A DNA stretch of 64,000 nucleotides from Geosiphon pyriformis (taxonomy: Eukaryota > Glomeromycota > Glomeromycetes > Archaeosporales > Geosiphonaceae), in NCBI GenBank assembly GCA_016748015.1, contig JAAOMT010000678.1:290389-354388 (forward strand), in the 5' to 3' direction. This document shows, piece by piece, positions 63,160 through 64,000 of the stretch. A program made the position numbers and the translations under genes. Under the pieces are notes generated by a model. The model was given only the letters and a program-made list of their open reading frames with translations. It had not been told where the DNA came from and did no database searches. Within the stretch, counting starts at the first letter, position 1. Each line of letters starts with the position of its first letter.

Positions 63160-63940
63160 GCATTGCATTGGTTTTGAACAGCCAGTTGTTGCCAATGAGT
63201 GCTTGGTACTGAGTGGCTTCCATGACTAATACCTTGATCAGTACAATAATACCATTGACTTCAATGGGTAGGGCATTTATTTCACCAATTGAAGTCTTAG
63301 TGGTTCTATCAGCAGTAATTATCCTTGCACTAGCAGCTTGATCAACTCAGCAATCTAATTAGTCTATGAGCTGTCTTGTGATGATGCTGCCAATTGATCC
63401 ACTATTTAGGATCAGTTTGATAGCATGGCCATCTACTTTAGTGTCAGTGTACATGGCAGTGATTGGTTTTTTCTCAAATACAGCTCTATTGAACAAAGAA
63501 GTTGCTGACAATTCTTTAATTTTGAAGGGAAATATAGCTGCAAGTGACTTGTCTTCTGTGATGGTGGCTGGTAATATGTTGCTGATAAGTAATTTCTGGT
63601 TTGTCTCTAAGTTGTTGGATGAGGCATCTTCTGGGGTAACCAGAAGACTTAAATAGTTCTGAGAACTCGGGTTTTGGGTATAACCAGTTCTTGAACTCTG
63701 CTGGCATGATTTTGATGGCTGGTTGGCTGAACTGAAAATTGGTTGGTAAACAACTATTGCCAATCTCCAGTTTTGGGTGACTCTTGACCTGAGATTTCCT
63801 GATGTCATCTGAATTAAGTTTAATAACAGAATTGGAATTGGTGATTGTTGATATATTACTTGTGACTATGGTTGATAAATAACTGGTACTGCCAGTGTTA
63901 CAGTTTAAGAATTTAGCAAAAAGAATCATAAAAATAATAC
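63160..63940 (-). pseudogene. Protease and upstream linker of element D
   Basis: The open frame 63808-63359 includes a Ser/Gln/Pro-rich linker and the protease start KPITAMYTDTKVDGHAIKLI, with the catalytic loop NSGS (Asp lost). After a TGA (63349-63347, same codon as a TAA in A), the frame reads VLVMEATQYQALIGNNWLF near 63180. The sequence right of 63940 is the entry to Gag and is not resolved here. Confidence 0.78.
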
Positions 63941-64000
63941 AAACTATTCAATCATAATATAGTACAGTAATAATCTTAGAAAGGTAATGATTAACATAGT

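Larger units (their letters stand above)
56720..64000 (-). mobile_element. Ty3/gypsy LTR retrotransposon D (minus strand), runs off the window
   Basis: Related to A and B by LTR and protein sequence. From right to left on the minus strand: linker after Gag, protease, Cys-rich region, dUTPase-like domain, RT, RNase H, integrase, ORF3, purine tract and 3' LTR. Gag and the 5' LTR lie beyond 64000. Stops and frameshifts are scattered but less dense than in A. The RT active site is YLDN and the protease loop NSG, so it is inactive. Confidence 0.93.

Overview
The window looks like a nuclear contig from a repeat-rich, very AT-rich fungus, most likely an arbuscular mycorrhizal fungus (Glomeromycotina). 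That is inferred from short GT-AG introns (about 50-100 nt, some longer), fungal gene content (KEX1-type carboxypeptidase, SWA2/auxilin, KDM5, TAF13, COX13, fungal-type ATP sulfurylase with a C-terminal APS-kinase-like domain) and LINE ORF1 proteins that resemble, from memory, those common in AM-fungal genomes. No database search was run.

Layout. 1-12.1 kb: a Ty3/gypsy element (A) inserted into an older relative (B), followed by the 3' part of a LINE. 12.1-13.6 kb: AT-rich DNA with a second LINE tail. 13.6-32.9 kb: a compact gene island: KEX1 (-), SWA2/auxilin (-), a doubtful gene near 21 kb (-), KDM5-type JmjC demethylase (+), TAF13 (+), COX13/COX6A (-) and ATP sulfurylase MET3 (+). 32.9-38.1 kb: extremely AT-rich DNA with a decayed LINE. 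38.1-44.96 kb: a nearly full-length LINE. Its 3' tail is split by a Ty3/gypsy element (C, about 45.0-54.4 kb) with two LTRs. 54.6-56.4 kb: the 3' half of a LINE on the minus strand. 56.4-64 kb: a fragment of a C-type LTR, then a minus-strand element (D) related to A that runs off the window.

The most interesting part is the Ty3/gypsy family (A, B, C, D). Where the relevant region is visible it has an unusual order: Gag with zinc knuckle, protease, a Cys-rich probable zinc-binding region, a dUTPase-like domain, RT, RNase H, integrase, and a separate conserved ORF3 after integrase. The three types of LTR carry different short palindromic repeat arrays just upstream of a TATA box. A and D share in-frame stops and an RT YxDD-to-YxDN change at homologous positions. 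The LINE 3' ends carry a small hairpin supported by compensatory changes in five copies.

Among host genes, KEX1 is the surprise. Its 20-exon model rebuilds the conserved GPGCSS motif only through consecutive exons of 19, 10 and 6 nt and one GC-AG intron. All host models below were spliced by hand, and reading phase was checked across every junction.
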